Positions 37,642 through 47,611 of a stretch of 64,000 nt of DNA are shown one piece after another. The notes beneath the pieces were generated by a model, which saw only the letters and a program-made list of their open reading frames with translations, had not been told where the DNA came from and made no database searches. Every line of letters begins with the position of its first letter. The first letter of the stretch is position 1. The DNA comes from Nitrosovibrio sp. Nv17. GTDB lineage: Bacteria; Pseudomonadota; Gammaproteobacteria; Burkholderiales; Nitrosomonadaceae. The translations under genes and the position numbers were made by a program. The DNA is taken from contig NZ_FPIQ01000012.1 in NCBI RefSeq assembly GCF_900119085.1, forward strand, positions 1-64,000, written 5' to 3'.

Positions 37642-38289
37642 TCAGTCTCCCTGCAGTGCGAAGTTGAAAGGTTGGAGCGCGATGGCGCGCACCGGCTGTC
37701 CGTTGCGTTGCGGCGGCGCACAGCGCCAGGTCTTCACCGCCGCCAGTGCGGCCTCGTCCAGGCGCTTGAAGCCGCTACTGCTGATGATCTGCGCCACGCT
37801 GATGAGGCCGTTCTTGTCCATTTCCACCCGTATGACGAGCTTGCCCTCTTCGCCGAGCCGGCGAGAAAGTGGGGGGTAGGCGGGTGCGTTCAGTTCAGGG
37901 CACGACACCGACAGTTCCGACGACAACGTGATCGGCCCCGCGTCCATCTGCGGGCGGGGCGCCTCGACCACGGGCTCCGGGACGGGATCCGGTTCCGGGT
38001 CGGGTGCCATCGGCAGAGCGACGGGCTCGCTCGGGGCGATGATCGGCGCCTCCGCCACCAGTTGGCGCGCCTGGGGGGGTTTCTTGACGGGTTCCGGCTT
38101 GGGTGGGGGAGGCTCCGGCTTGGGTTCTTCCTTGGGTCTGCTTGCAGGAATGAAATTGACGATCAGGGTCGCCAGCTTCTCGGGGGGCGGAATCAGTTTC
38201 TGGGTGAACAGAAAGTACAGCAGCCCACCATGGACGGCGAGGACGAACATCAGGCCGGGCAGGGAGACTGGATTCTGGCGGGCAATCAT
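37642..38289 (-). CDS. tonB: TonB energy-transducing protein
   Basis: A 215-residue protein: N-terminal membrane anchor (LPGLMFVLAVHGGLLYFLF), a Pro/Glu/Lys-rich periplasm-spanning stretch (PKPEPPPPKPEPVKKPP and PDPEPDPVPEP), and a C-terminal TonB domain (YPPLSRRLGEEGKLVIRVEM, then DEAALAAVKTWRCAPP). It transmits proton-motive force to outer-membrane receptors for siderophores or other nutrients. It lies 6 bp after the redoxin gene. Confidence 0.95.
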   Translation of the reverse strand: MIARQNPVSLPGLMFVLAVHGGLLYFLFTQKLIPPPEKLATLIVNFIPASRPKEEPKPEPPPPKPEPVKKPPQARQLVAEAPIIAPSEPVALPMAPDPEPDPVPEPVVEAPRPQMDAGPITLSSELSVSCPELNAPAYPPLSRRLGEEGKLVIRVEMDKNGLISVAQIISSSGFKRLDEAALAAVKTWRCAPPQRNGQPVRAIALQPFNFALQGD

Positions 38290-38295
38290 GAAGGT

Positions 38296-38820
38296 TCAGC
38301 GACTCTGGGTGCTGCGGCTGGAGACGGCGGTACGCACCAGCCAGTCTTCGACGAACTGCCTGCTGACCAGGCCGGTCCTGGCCTCACGCTGGTGTTGGCG
38401 ATTGTAGAAGTAGGTACGCGGGACTTCGCCATACCAGCGGCTGTCGATCTCGAAGCGCAGGCGCTCCGGTATGTCGTCGGCGAAGGCCCACTGCTCCACC
38501 TTGCCCATGTCGTAGCCCTTGATCCGCGACACCAGCCGTGACGCCTCGCTGACCGGGTCCGTGGCGATCAGCACAATGTCCAGCGCCGGCTTGCTCCGCT
38601 TGAGATCGCCGAGCATCTTCAGTTCGGTCGGACAATACTGGCAGTCGAGAGACCACAAGACCAGGACAAAGGGCTTGCCCGTGCGTGCGCCGAGAATGCC
38701 CTCCAGGCTGCCCGACGCAAACGGTCGGACGGTATCGGCCGCGCCACCAGCCTGCGCGGCGAGCAGCATCAGTACGGCCAGCCATGCTTTCGCCAGCGGG
38801 TGGCGCAGAAGGCGTTTCAT
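38296..38820 (-). CDS. Exported thioredoxin-like (redoxin) protein at the head of the TonB cluster
   Basis: A 174-residue protein with a signal peptide (residues 1-28, ending AGGAA) and a thioredoxin-fold domain: VLVLWSLDCQYCPTELKML, where the CxxC motif is CQYC. It probably acts in the periplasm on protein thiols. Start 38820 gives the signal peptide directly. It is the first gene of redoxin-tonB-exbB-exbD-(fecR). Why a thiol protein leads a TonB operon is unclear; it could help fold a receptor or a haem or copper protein (speculation). Confidence 0.8.
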   Translation of the reverse strand: MKRLLRHPLAKAWLAVLMLLAAQAGGAADTVRPFASGSLEGILGARTGKPFVLVLWSLDCQYCPTELKMLGDLKRSKPALDIVLIATDPVSEASRLVSRIKGYDMGKVEQWAFADDIPERLRFEIDSRWYGEVPRTYFYNRQHQREARTGLVSRQFVEDWLVRTAVSSRSTQSR

Positions 38821-39414
38821 GGCAGAAGAGACGGAAGCCATGGCAAAAGGCCCGGCCGTCCCGAAGCGGGACATGGAGAGATGCGATTGGACCGATAGGC
38901 CATCAAGTGTGATCAATTATATTGACTAAGAATCAGTTGCACTTACATTTTAGCACATAAATGCATCACCTGGCACGAGGTGCGGACGGGAAAGGATGGC
39001 TGGCGACATCGGCAACATCCCATGCTGTAGCGCCTTTCCAGCATAGATTCTGAAATTTGGAGAGGATGATTTGTTTTTATGCGGTGAGAAATCGTCGATG
39101 GCGGCGCGCGTCTGGAGGGCGATGCGCGCATGAGCCTGCAAGGGACGTGTGGCGATACAACGGGGCGGATCTCGATATTATGGATGAGCCCTTCCGGTTT
39201 AAGCAGTATTTTTATATCCGATTAATGGATAAATAGTAGTATTGCCGGTATGCCCTTTCTGTAGGGAAATGGCGCGACGTATTGTAGGAAAAGCCCGGCG
39301 GCACGAAAGGCATCCCTTTAGGCGGGCGAGGACTGGAGAGCAGGGAGGCGGGGATGGGAAGTTGCTATACTATAATATTCTCAACCCGGCGGGGTGCGGG
39401 CGAACGGAGGCAGA
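38821..39414. other. 594-bp AT-richer intergenic region
   Basis: Divergent space between the redoxin gene and the RDD gene. No gene is supported. It contains a minus-strand TATAAT at 38916-38921, likely for the TonB cluster (5' leader about 90 bases); a short inverted repeat TATCC-N7-GGATA at 39215-39231; and a TATACTATAATATTC stretch near 39366-39380 that looks like a plus-strand -10 for the RDD gene. The segment 39180-39240 is markedly AT-rich for this genome. Confidence 0.5.
38916..38921 (-). promoter_or_regulatory. Candidate -10 element of the redoxin-tonB-exbBD cluster
   Basis: Perfect TATAAT on the minus strand, 96 bp upstream of the redoxin start, beside TTGACTAAGAATCAG, a partly symmetric AT-rich sequence that could hold a metal-regulator site. 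I cannot claim a convincing Fur box. Confidence 0.4.
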
Positions 39415-39930
39415 ATGGAGGGCAGGACTGGAGCGCCCAAGGATCCTGATGGGCGTGATAGCATCGCGGCGTCTCCGTCGAGGGAGGTGAAGGTCTCTGC
39501 ACCCGGGTTCCTGCGGCGGCTGATGAGCATGGTGTACGAGTCGATGCTCCTGCTTGCGATCCTGTTCATCGCGGGCTTCATCTTTCATCTCGCGTTCCGC
39601 GACACCGGCTCCATCCTCTTCAGGCCCGCGTTCCAGTGCTACATGTTGCTGGTGGCGGGCGGCTACTTCACCTGGTTCTGGACCCATGGGGGACAGACCC
39701 TGCCCATGCAGACCTGGAAGTTCCGGGTCGTGAGCGCGGACGGGGCGCCGCTCACCCTGAAGCAGGCGGTGGCGCGCTATCTGTTCGCGGTGATCGGCAT
39801 CTTTCTCTTTGGCGGCGGCATCGTCTGGGCGCTGTTCGACCGCAACCGCCAGTTCCTGCACGACCGGCTGGCAGGCACCCTGATCGTCAGGCTGGAGGGC
39901 GGGACGCCGCTCCCCCTCGCGAGGAGTTGA
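39415..39930 (+). CDS. RDD-family membrane protein
   Basis: A 171-residue protein. RDD features: RRLMSMVYESMLLLAILFIAG (start of the first helix, where the usual Arg-Asp pair is less exact), a second helix about LVAGGYFTWFWT, QTLPMQTWKFRVVS, and a third helix with the WALFDRNRQFLHDRLAGTLIV segment ending in the conserved DR..AGT motif. Function unknown; some RDD proteins affect ion transport. ATG 39415 follows CGGAGGCAGA. Confidence 0.88.
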   Translation: MEGRTGAPKDPDGRDSIAASPSREVKVSAPGFLRRLMSMVYESMLLLAILFIAGFIFHLAFRDTGSILFRPAFQCYMLLVAGGYFTWFWTHGGQTLPMQTWKFRVVSADGAPLTLKQAVARYLFAVIGIFLFGGGIVWALFDRNRQFLHDRLAGTLIVRLEGGTPLPLARS

Positions 39931-39953
39931 CTGTTGGCGCGCAAGCTATACTA

Positions 39954-40130
39954 TCAATGTATTCCACCCGGATCGGTTTCGGCATGACTCGAACCGGCAA
40001 CGAAAAGACAGGCACCGATGGACATTGACGCGCTGCTCGCCCCGATTTCGCCCGATCTGCCGGCGCATCCAGCCAGAAAAAACAGCGCTGCAACCGGGAT
40101 AATCTTGATAAGATGCCATGGAAATTTCAT
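39954..40130 (-). CDS. Putative 58-residue lipoprotein
   Basis: On the minus strand ATG 40130 opens a 58-residue frame: MKFPWHLIKIIPVAALFF followed by LAGC, a classic lipobox, then a short Gly/Ser-rich mature part (AGRSGEIGASSASMSIG) and a second hydrophobic patch. AGGAG lies 10 bases upstream. I recognise no family. The plus strand of the same DNA could encode a different peptide (from 40018) resembling the start of a type VI secretion TssA protein. Only one reading, or neither, is likely to be real. Confidence 0.45.
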   Translation of the reverse strand: MKFPWHLIKIIPVAALFFLAGCAGRSGEIGASSASMSIGACLFVAGSSHAETDPGGIH

Positions 40131-40306
40131 GCTTCATTTGCTCCTGAATGGGGATTCGGGGCATCCGCGGTGCTTCCTGGTACCGGGCATGAACGGGACG
40201 GGGATGGAAATCAATCCAGATCATATCGCTAAACACACGGCAAATTGTTATTGTTCTGTATCGTTTTTTCCGCCCGGCATCCGGGAATCCGCACAATCCG
40301 GTTACG

Positions 40307-41080
40307 ATGAGGGCGCGCGGCGAGATCCGGCTCCACTCGGCGGGAGCAACCCACCTGGGCCTGCGGCGCGACAACAACGAGGACGCCTACCTGGCCATGC
40401 CCGGATTCGGCTTGTTCGCCCTTGCGGACGGAATGGGAGGCGCAGCGGCCGGTGAGGTGGCCAGCCGTTACTTCATCGAGACGACCCAGGCCTTGTTCGA
40501 GGGCCAGGCCAGGCTTTCGGCAGCCGGCCTGCCCGCACTGGTCCAGGAAATATTCGATCGTTCCAACGCGCGCATATTCGAGCATGCGAGACGCCATCCG
40601 GACGATTGCGGCATGGGATGCACCGGGGATCTCCTCCTCTTTCATCGCGAGCGTTACGTGATCGGGCACGTGGGCGACAGCAGGATCTATCTGCTGCGCG
40701 ACGGCGACCTGCGGCAGTTGACCCGGGACCATTCCCTGGTGCAGCTTCAGGTGGATCGCGGGGTGATCACTGCGGAGGAAGCCAGGGTGCATCCGAAGAA
40801 AAACATTCTCCTGCGGGCGCTCGGCACCGACAGCCACGCCTTCTGCGATACGCACGAGGGGGTCGGAAGGTCCGGCGATCTGTTCCTGATGTGCTCGGAT
40901 GGGCTGACCGACATGGTGCATGATTCCATGATCCGCGATGTGCTCGCTTCGGAGGAATCAATCCGGCAGAAGGTGGAGAACCTGATCCAGGCAGCACTGG
41001 CGGCCGGTGGCCGGGACAACGTGACAGTGATTCTCTGCGAGATGGAGGCGGCGGCATCCAGCGGCGGGCACTCCGCCTGA
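40307..41080 (+). CDS. PP2C-family serine/threonine phosphatase
   Basis: A 257-residue metal-dependent protein phosphatase. Motifs: RRDNNEDAYLA (first metal aspartate region), FALADGMGGAAAGEVAS, HVGDSRIYLLRDG, and CSDGLTDMV with GGRDNVTVIL. Stp1/PppA-type phosphatases usually work with a serine/threonine kinase; none is adjacent. It converges on tldD with a 6-bp gap. Similar phosphatases occur in type VI secretion loci, but no secretion gene is present here. Confidence 0.93.
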   Translation: MRARGEIRLHSAGATHLGLRRDNNEDAYLAMPGFGLFALADGMGGAAAGEVASRYFIETTQALFEGQARLSAAGLPALVQEIFDRSNARIFEHARRHPDDCGMGCTGDLLLFHRERYVIGHVGDSRIYLLRDGDLRQLTRDHSLVQLQVDRGVITAEEARVHPKKNILLRALGTDSHAFCDTHEGVGRSGDLFLMCSDGLTDMVHDSMIRDVLASEESIRQKVENLIQAALAAGGRDNVTVILCEMEAAASSGGHSA

Positions 41081-41086
41081 ACCGGG

Positions 41087-42550
41087 CTATGCGGTGCCGC
41101 CCACCGTCAGTCCGTCGATGCGCAGGGTGGGCTGGCCCACGCCCACCGGTACGCTCTGGCCATCCTTGCCGCAGGTTCCCACGCCGGGATCGAGCGTCAT
41201 GTCATTGCCGATCATGGAGACGCGCGTGAGCACGTCGGGGCCGTTGCCGATCAGGGTGGCGCCTTTTACCGGGTGGGCGATCTTCCCGTTTTCTATCATG
41301 TAGGCCTCGGCTGCGGAGAAGACGAACTTGCCGCTGGTGATGTCGACCTGGCCACCGCCGAAGTTGGCCGCATACAGGCCGTGCTTGACCGAGGCGATGA
41401 TCTCCTCCGGGTTCCTGTCGCCGTTCAGCATGTAGGTATTGGTCATGCGCGGCATGGGAATGTGCGCGAACGACTCGCGCCTGCCGTTGCCGGTGACGGA
41501 CGCGTGCATGAGACGCGCGTTCAGGCTGTCCTGCAGGTAGCCCTTGAGTACGCCGTCCTCTATCAGGACGGTGCATTGGGTGGGATTCCCTTCATCGTCG
41601 ACGTTCAGCGACCCGCGCCGGCGGACGAGTGTGCCGTCGTCCACCACCGTCACGCCCGGGGCGGCGACGCGTTCGCCGATGCGTCCCGAGAATGCAGAAC
41701 TGCCCTTGCGGTTGAAGTCTCCCTCCAGTCCGTGCCCGATGGCCTCGTGCAGCAGTATTCCAGGCCATCCCGATCCCAGCACCACCGTCATGGTGCCGGC
41801 AGGCGCGGGCTTCGCCTCCAGGTTGACGAGGGCCTGATGCACTGCCTTGGCGGCGTAGTCTCGCAGGATCTCGTCGGTGAAATAGTCGTAGCCGAAGCGT
41901 CCACCGCCCCCGGCCACGCCTTGTTCGAGTCTGCCGCCCTCCTCGGCGATGACTTGCAGGGACACGCGTACCAGTGGACGCACGTCCGCCGCGAGGATGC
42001 CGTCGCTACGCGCGACCAGGACGATCTCGAATTCCCCGCCCATCGATGCCATGACCTGGATGATGCGCCTGTCGAGTGCACGCGCATAGCCTTCGAGCTT
42101 CTCGAGCAGGGCCACCTTGTCTTTATCGCGGAGGCTGGCGATGGGATCCTGCGGCAGATAGAGCTCGCGGCCCCTGCCTTTTCTGACCGCCTGTACCGAT
42201 TGAGCCGTTCCCTGACGGGCGATGGCCCGGGTGGCCTGCGCCGCGGAAACCAGCGCAGGCATGCTGATGTCATCGGAGTAGGCGAATGCGGTCTTGTCTC
42301 CGCTCACCGCGCGCACCCCGACACCTTGGTCGATGCTGAAGCTTCCCGACTTGACGATACCTTCCTCGAGCGCCCAGCCTTCGGTGCGGCTGTACTGGAA
42401 GTAGAGGTCGGCGTGGTCGAGACGGTGCGCGAACATCCGCCCGAAGATCTGCTGCAGTCCTTCGGTGTCGATCTCGTAGGGCGCGAGCAGGCACCGGTCG
42501 GCGGTTGCGAACAAGTCGTCGGGGGAAAGGAGGCGGTCTGCGAGGGTCAT
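41087..42550 (-). CDS. tldD: Metalloprotease TldD
   Basis: Zinc protease subunit that with TldE/PmbA processes small peptides (microcin B17, CcdA). The 487 residues contain the motif [20 protein letters not shown], which supplies the HExxxH metal site, plus [21 protein letters not shown] near the end. Start ATG 42550 is chosen; upstream in-frame codons encode low-quality sequence. pmbA is not in the window. Confidence 0.96.
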   Translation of the reverse strand: MTLADRLLSPDDLFATADRCLLAPYEIDTEGLQQIFGRMFAHRLDHADLYFQYSRTEGWALEEGIVKSGSFSIDQGVGVRAVSGDKTAFAYSDDISMPALVSAAQATRAIARQGTAQSVQAVRKGRGRELYLPQDPIASLRDKDKVALLEKLEGYARALDRRIIQVMASMGGEFEIVLVARSDGILAADVRPLVRVSLQVIAEEGGRLEQGVAGGGGRFGYDYFTDEILRDYAAKAVHQALVNLEAKPAPAGTMTVVLGSGWPGILLHEAIGHGLEGDFNRKGSSAFSGRIGERVAAPGVTVVDDGTLVRRRGSLNVDDEGNPTQCTVLIEDGVLKGYLQDSLNARLMHASVTGNGRRESFAHIPMPRMTNTYMLNGDRNPEEIIASVKHGLYAANFGGGQVDITSGKFVFSAAEAYMIENGKIAHPVKGATLIGNGPDVLTRVSMIGNDMTLDPGVGTCGKDGQSVPVGVGQPTLRIDGLTVGGTA

Positions 42551-42582
42551 ATGTGGGCCCGATGGAGGGACGATGGAAGGCT

Positions 42583-43437
42583 TCAGCAGTGGTGCAGGGT
42601 GCGATGCCTCAGCGCGGGCAGGCTGCTGCGCAGGCTGACTTGGTAGGTCGGATTGATGCTGGCAATGACGACGCCCGATCCCCGGGGAAGGCGGTCCAGC
42701 ACGACCCCCCATGGATCGACGATCATGGTGTCGCCGTGCGTCTCCCTGCCGTTGACGTGATAGCCGCCCTGGGCAGGGGCGATGACGTATGCAAGATTCT
42801 CGATGGCGCGGGCCCGTATGAGGGTCTCCCAGTGGGCCTTGCCGGTGGTCGAGGTGAAGGCGGAAGGCGCGACGATGATGTCCACGTCCTTCATCGAGCG
42901 GTAGAGCTCGGGAAAGCGTAGGTCATAGCAGACGGAAAGACCGATGCGGCCGAACGGCGAGTCCACGGCCACTACCTCGCTGCCGGCCTCGATGGTCTGC
43001 TCCTCGGCATAGTGCTCGTTGCCGAGTTCGAGGCCGAAGAGGTGCATCTTGTCGTAGCGTGCCACCCGCCGTCCCTGGTCGTCGTAGACCAGGCAGCTGT
43101 TGCGTACCTTGTCGGGCCGGGAGGATTCCAGCGGCACGGTACCGCCCACCAGCCAGATCCCGAGACGCCGGGCCGTCTGGCTGAGGAACATTTGGATCGG
43201 GCCGTGATGGTCCCGCTCGCGCACCTCCACCTTGTCCGCGTCCTGCAGGCCCATGATGCAGAAGTATTCCGGCAGCGCTGCCAGCTTCGCTCCCTGGGCC
43301 GCCGCCATGTCGAGCAACCGCCCCGCCTCCTCCAGGTTGCCGGATACATTGGGGCCGGTCGCCATCTGGATCGCGGCAACGCGCACGGAACTGCCGTGGA
43401 GCATGTCGTTCACGGGTCTCGCAGCATCGCCGGACAT
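42583..43437 (-). CDS. Carbon-nitrogen hydrolase (nitrilase superfamily)
   Basis: A 284-residue amidase-like enzyme with the Glu-Lys-Cys triad: Glu in [10 protein letters not shown], Lys in [12 protein letters not shown] and Cys in [14 protein letters not shown]. The closest class is the Nit1/YbeM type, which in some organisms repairs deaminated glutathione. The start at 43437 is uncertain; ATG 43404 is also in frame. The order yhdP - nitrilase - tldD on one strand is the standard betaproteobacterial arrangement. Confidence 0.9.
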   Translation of the reverse strand: MSGDAARPVNDMLHGSSVRVAAIQMATGPNVSGNLEEAGRLLDMAAAQGAKLAALPEYFCIMGLQDADKVEVRERDHHGPIQMFLSQTARRLGIWLVGGTVPLESSRPDKVRNSCLVYDDQGRRVARYDKMHLFGLELGNEHYAEEQTIEAGSEVVAVDSPFGRIGLSVCYDLRFPELYRSMKDVDIIVAPSAFTSTTGKAHWETLIRARAIENLAYVIAPAQGGYHVNGRETHGDTMIVDPWGVVLDRLPRGSGVVIASINPTYQVSLRSSLPALRHRTLHHC

Positions 43438-43616
43438 CGGTGGCACATCGGTTTTTCCACGCCGGTGGAGGCTGTCTTCACGTTGATCGGTTCCCGCAAT
43501 GCACCGGGCCGGAGGGTGCACTCTGGCACCGCTTCGGCCCGGCGGGAAGATACGGGTCGGTACGTCGTAGTCTAGCGTGCCGGATCCATTCCGGCAAGCG
43601 GCTTTGGGCATCCCTT

Positions 43617-46600
43617 CTAGCGGGATATCGGGGTGATGACCGGATCCAGCCAGGAGCCGGCCACGCTGTACCGCCTGAAAGGCGGGTTGCGCTGGAGTGC
43701 CTGGCTGACGATGCCGACCACCGGCGTGGCCGGTCCGAGCGAGGGGGTAACCGTCACCTCCAGTTTCTGCGTCTCGGCTTCCAGATTCAGTTCGCCATCC
43801 ATGATGACCTTCGCCGCAGGTCCTTCGATCCTGAAACCATCGATGGTCGCCATGCCGCCATTGATGCGGACGTCGCCCAGGAGATCGTCGAAACTGAAGC
43901 CCTCGCTGAAGATGTCATGAAAGTCCAGCATGATTCTTCGAGGCAGCGTGCGTGGATCGAACATTCCGAACAGCCTCCCGATTCCAGGTTCGAAATTGGG
44001 AAACTGGCCCCGTTTTGCAGTCAGGGTGACATGTCCGACGAGCGTCGGATAGTCGATCGACTGCGGGCTTCCATTCCAGGTCAGCTCACCCGAAAGCCTG
44101 CCCTGACCCCGTTTGATGCGGTCGGGATAACCGATGCGGGCCAGGAATCCGCCGATGTCAGTGGCATTGAAAGTGATGGATGCCTCCACCTGAGGTGGAG
44201 TGGCACGGCTCCGCCAGATTCCATGTGCCGCCAGGAAGCCGTCCTCCTGGGTGAAGCGCAGGGTGTCGATACGCCATCCCTGGGCCTGGGGAACCGCTAT
44301 CAGCTCCAATGCGCCGAACTGTCTGTTGCCCGCGGAAAAATGATCGACAGTGATGTCGAGAGCGGGTCCGCTTTTCTTCAGGTGCGACAGGGTCGGCGCG
44401 GAAGCGGGGGAAGCCGGAAGGTCCGGCGGAATGACCAGCGTCTTCAATCGCGCCACGATTTTTCCGCTTCCTGACGAATTCCACTCGATGCTGCCCTCGG
44501 CCTCCCTGCCGGCCACGCTGGCAAGCCATTGTCTGCCCTGCCTGTCCGCGTTCAGCACGATGTCATTGAAGCGCTTGCCCAGCGCATCCAGCGCCTGGAT
44601 GCGGACGTGGATGCTCGCCGGTTCGGGGAAGGCGGCCGTGTCGCCTGCTGCCCGTTCGAGCAAGGCCTGCCAGTCGTCCAGATCCAGCCGGGGCAGAGTG
44701 CCGGTCAGCGATATGCCCTGCGCGGATGCGGGTGGAATGGGTGTATCGCCGAAATGGATATGGCCGCGTGTTTCGTAGTGATGGTCCAGTTCGCTACGAT
44801 CGCGCCGGAGCCGTGCAGTGACCTGCTTGCCATAGTCGAGCGCCAGGATATCCGCGGTTTCGAGAATCGTGCGCTCGAAGCGCAGCGGCGTGCCGTCCGC
44901 GGTGGCTTTGGAAAAGGGCTCCGGCAGGGTCGAGGTCAGGCCCTGCAGCGACGACTCGACCAGAATGCCTGCTACCCGGCCCTCGCGTATGCGAGCGGAC
45001 GCGCTCCAGTCCGCGGTACCGTGCAGATGCTGCACCCATGCGGGCGCGGCCTTCGTCCTGATACCCGCCAGGGATACGGATGGAGCGCCGGGGCTGGCGC
45101 GCCCGACGACGGAGAAGTGCATGTCACCGTTCGGGGTGGCGTGGGAATTCATCGTCATCGGTCCGCCCAGGAATTGGGCAGTGATCTGCTCCACGCTTAT
45201 CCCGGCGTCGGAGAATGCGAGGACGCCATTGATGTCGCCAACACCGGGCAGGTATTTCCCCGGCTCGATCCGATTGCCGATGAAGCGATATCGTCCCGCC
45301 ATCCTGATCCCGCCGTCCTCATGCAGTGGAATCGCGAGCCTGAGCGACAGCCTGCCGCTGCCGCCGACATCCAATCCGCTGTAGAAGCGATTGCCGGCGT
45401 TGCCGGGAAGGTGGCGGTCGACGAACCTCAGGAATTCACGGGTGGGGCCCTCGGCTTCTCCCTCGCTTTCCAGGACTGCATCCGCTGCACCGATGTCCGC
45501 GATCCGCAGCTTGACGTGGCTCAGACGTGTGCCGTGGAGGGCTGCGTCCGTGGCGGCGAGTTTCATTTCATTGCCGCGGAACTGCAGGTCCCCCGATATG
45601 TCTTCGATCGGGGGCCATCCTGGAACATAGTCCAGGGTGATTCCGGTCATGCCGGCCTGGAGCTGGAATAGGCCCGGGTCGTTCGAGGCGAAAGGGAAGC
45701 GGGCGAGATCGCCCTTGAGACGCAGCCGTACATCCCGCAATTCTCCTCTCAAGAATGCCTGATCCAGCCAGGCCTTGAGCGCCGGATTCATCCCCAGGGG
45801 CGTGTAGTGTCGCAGGCTGTCCGCACTGACGCGGGCCAGGCGCCCTGTCAGATCGATCGTTCCCGGCGATCCCGGGAGGAGGCGGTAGTTTCCGGAGAAC
45901 GACCCGGTCGCATCTGGATTGATAAAGGCAAGACGGCCGATTCGGAGCAAGGCGCCTCCCTCGGGCGGCAGGCTCCAGCCCACCTGGCCGGACAAGGTTT
46001 CGAATGCGAGCGGCCGTTGCAGCACGTCCGGCAGCGCCAGGCTGGCATGACGGGCGTCGAGGTCGAGGCTGCCTCCGTGCTGCGTGAAGCGAACGCGCCC
46101 GCTCAATCCGCCGAAAGCCGGAAGATCCGCGTACGCCTCCGTGGACAGGCCGGCAAGCTCCGCCGCCACGCTGAAGCGGGCGGGCAGGGGCTGCGCGGCA
46201 CCCCATTTAACCTGCAGATGCCGCAGGGTACCCCGGGGGGAGGCTTGGTCGATCCGTTCGCGCAGAGGCCGAGGGAGGGGAAGATATCTGCCCAGCCTTC
46301 CATGGGTTTGCAGGTCGAGGACGTCGACGTCCAGCCTTCCTCCACCCGCGAGCCCCGCATCGGCGGAGGCCAGCCTCAAGGAAAAGCTGATGGGCTGCAG
46401 CACTTCCTGGCCATGCATGGACGCGCCCAGGCGCTGGGCGGAAACCTCCATGCCCGTACCGTCGTGCTCGGCCTGCCAGCCTAGCCTGCCGCGCAGGTGA
46501 TCGAGCTCCAGTTCCGGCAGCTCACCGGCCAGCTGCATGCCGACGTGGTGCACGTGGATGTCTGCGGTCAGTCTACGTATTCTTCCCTGATCCATCCAGG

Positions 46601-47414
46601 ACCATATGCGCAGCGCCCCGACGCCGCGGCGCAGTCCGATCTCGCCGGGCACGGGCAGCCAGGCGAGCGCAGCGGCGATGTCGGCATGGTCGATCTGGAC
46701 GAACATCCGCCCCTGCCATCGTTCCGGCGCGCCCAGCGACCTTCCGGTCAGGTCGCCGCGCAGATCCAGCCGGGTGGACAGATGGGGCGGCGGTGTCGCC
46801 CGTATCCCGAACCGGTGGCGGTCGCCGTTGTTCCTGAGCCTCAGGTCGACCCGCAGCGGCAATGCCGGCGCATTGCGTAATTCGTCGCGCCAGAGGATGG
46901 TGGCATTCCGGATGATGACCTGCCGCTGGCGCAGCAACCAATCGGAGAAACCGTCTTCCCCGTCCGCCGGCTCGGCATCGACCAGGAATCCGGCCACATG
47001 GATGGCACCCGAAGCGTCGCGGCGAACGATGAGGTCGGGCCGGTCGATCTCGATCGTGCGGAAACGGAGCTCGGCGTGCGCGAGCGAGCGCCAGGCGAGC
47101 GTACCTTCCAGTTGCTGCAGCAGCAGCACGGGATGGCCCGCCCGGTCGTGCACCTTGACCGTGTGCAGCAGCATGTGGGGACGCAATCCGTCCCAGTTGG
47201 CGCGGATGCCGCCGATGGTGACGTGCTGGCCGGTGGCGTGGCTGATCGCGGCGGCAATGGTTTCACGGTAGCGCTCGATATCGGGCAGCAGCCAGTAGCG
47301 CAACAACAGCAGCAGGCAGGCAAAACACGCCGCCGCCACGATCAATGTCCATGCAACCCAGCGGAATAGACGGCTGCTTCTCTGTGCCAGAGGTAGAATG
47401 GCGGCTAGGTTCAA
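43617..47414 (-). CDS. yhdP: YhdP family AsmA-like protein
   Basis: A 1265-residue inner-membrane-anchored protein of the AsmA-like/bridge group that moves phospholipids to the outer membrane (known for E. coli YhdP). N-terminal helix WVAWTLIVAAACFACLLLLLRYWLLP, then a long beta-rich region with repeated short motifs and the C-terminal AsmA2 segment (GRGQLSGELTWNGSP-type stretch GRLSGELTWNG, then FDDLLGDVRINGGMATIDGF). It is divergent from glnE. Confidence 0.93.
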   Translation of the reverse strand: MNLAAILPLAQRSSRLFRWVAWTLIVAAACFACLLLLLRYWLLPDIERYRETIAAAISHATGQHVTIGGIRANWDGLRPHMLLHTVKVHDRAGHPVLLLQQLEGTLAWRSLAHAELRFRTIEIDRPDLIVRRDASGAIHVAGFLVDAEPADGEDGFSDWLLRQRQVIIRNATILWRDELRNAPALPLRVDLRLRNNGDRHRFGIRATPPPHLSTRLDLRGDLTGRSLGAPERWQGRMFVQIDHADIAAALAWLPVPGEIGLRRGVGALRIWSWMDQGRIRRLTADIHVHHVGMQLAGELPELELDHLRGRLGWQAEHDGTGMEVSAQRLGASMHGQEVLQPISFSLRLASADAGLAGGGRLDVDVLDLQTHGRLGRYLPLPRPLRERIDQASPRGTLRHLQVKWGAAQPLPARFSVAAELAGLSTEAYADLPAFGGLSGRVRFTQHGGSLDLDARHASLALPDVLQRPLAFETLSGQVGWSLPPEGGALLRIGRLAFINPDATGSFSGNYRLLPGSPGTIDLTGRLARVSADSLRHYTPLGMNPALKAWLDQAFLRGELRDVRLRLKGDLARFPFASNDPGLFQLQAGMTGITLDYVPGWPPIEDISGDLQFRGNEMKLAATDAALHGTRLSHVKLRIADIGAADAVLESEGEAEGPTREFLRFVDRHLPGNAGNRFYSGLDVGGSGRLSLRLAIPLHEDGGIRMAGRYRFIGNRIEPGKYLPGVGDINGVLAFSDAGISVEQITAQFLGGPMTMNSHATPNGDMHFSVVGRASPGAPSVSLAGIRTKAAPAWVQHLHGTADWSASARIREGRVAGILVESSLQGLTSTLPEPFSKATADGTPLRFERTILETADILALDYGKQVTARLRRDRSELDHHYETRGHIHFGDTPIPPASAQGISLTGTLPRLDLDDWQALLERAAGDTAAFPEPASIHVRIQALDALGKRFNDIVLNADRQGRQWLASVAGREAEGSIEWNSSGSGKIVARLKTLVIPPDLPASPASAPTLSHLKKSGPALDITVDHFSAGNRQFGALELIAVPQAQGWRIDTLRFTQEDGFLAAHGIWRSRATPPQVEASITFNATDIGGFLARIGYPDRIKRGQGRLSGELTWNGSPQSIDYPTLVGHVTLTAKRGQFPNFEPGIGRLFGMFDPRTLPRRIMLDFHDIFSEGFSFDDLLGDVRINGGMATIDGFRIEGPAAKVIMDGELNLEAETQKLEVTVTPSLGPATPVVGIVSQALQRNPPFRRYSVAGSWLDPVITPISR

Positions 47415-47611
47415 TCGATCGTTCCCGTGTCGTGTATGGCAACGTCCCTTTCATGCAGCTGGGAAGATGTGCGGTTTCAGGTGTGCCCGCAGGATGAATG
47501 ATCGGGATCGATCGTGGCGGATCCCGTGCCGTTTGCGCGTCAGGGCGGCCGTTTGATGCTGTCGGAATATATTGTCCCCGGGAAACTCATTGTAACCCCG
47601 AATTCTCAGCC

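Noticed and set aside
38916-38945. Fur box upstream of the TonB cluster
   Set aside because: TTGACTAAGAATCAG is AT-rich and partly symmetric but does not match the Fur consensus well enough.
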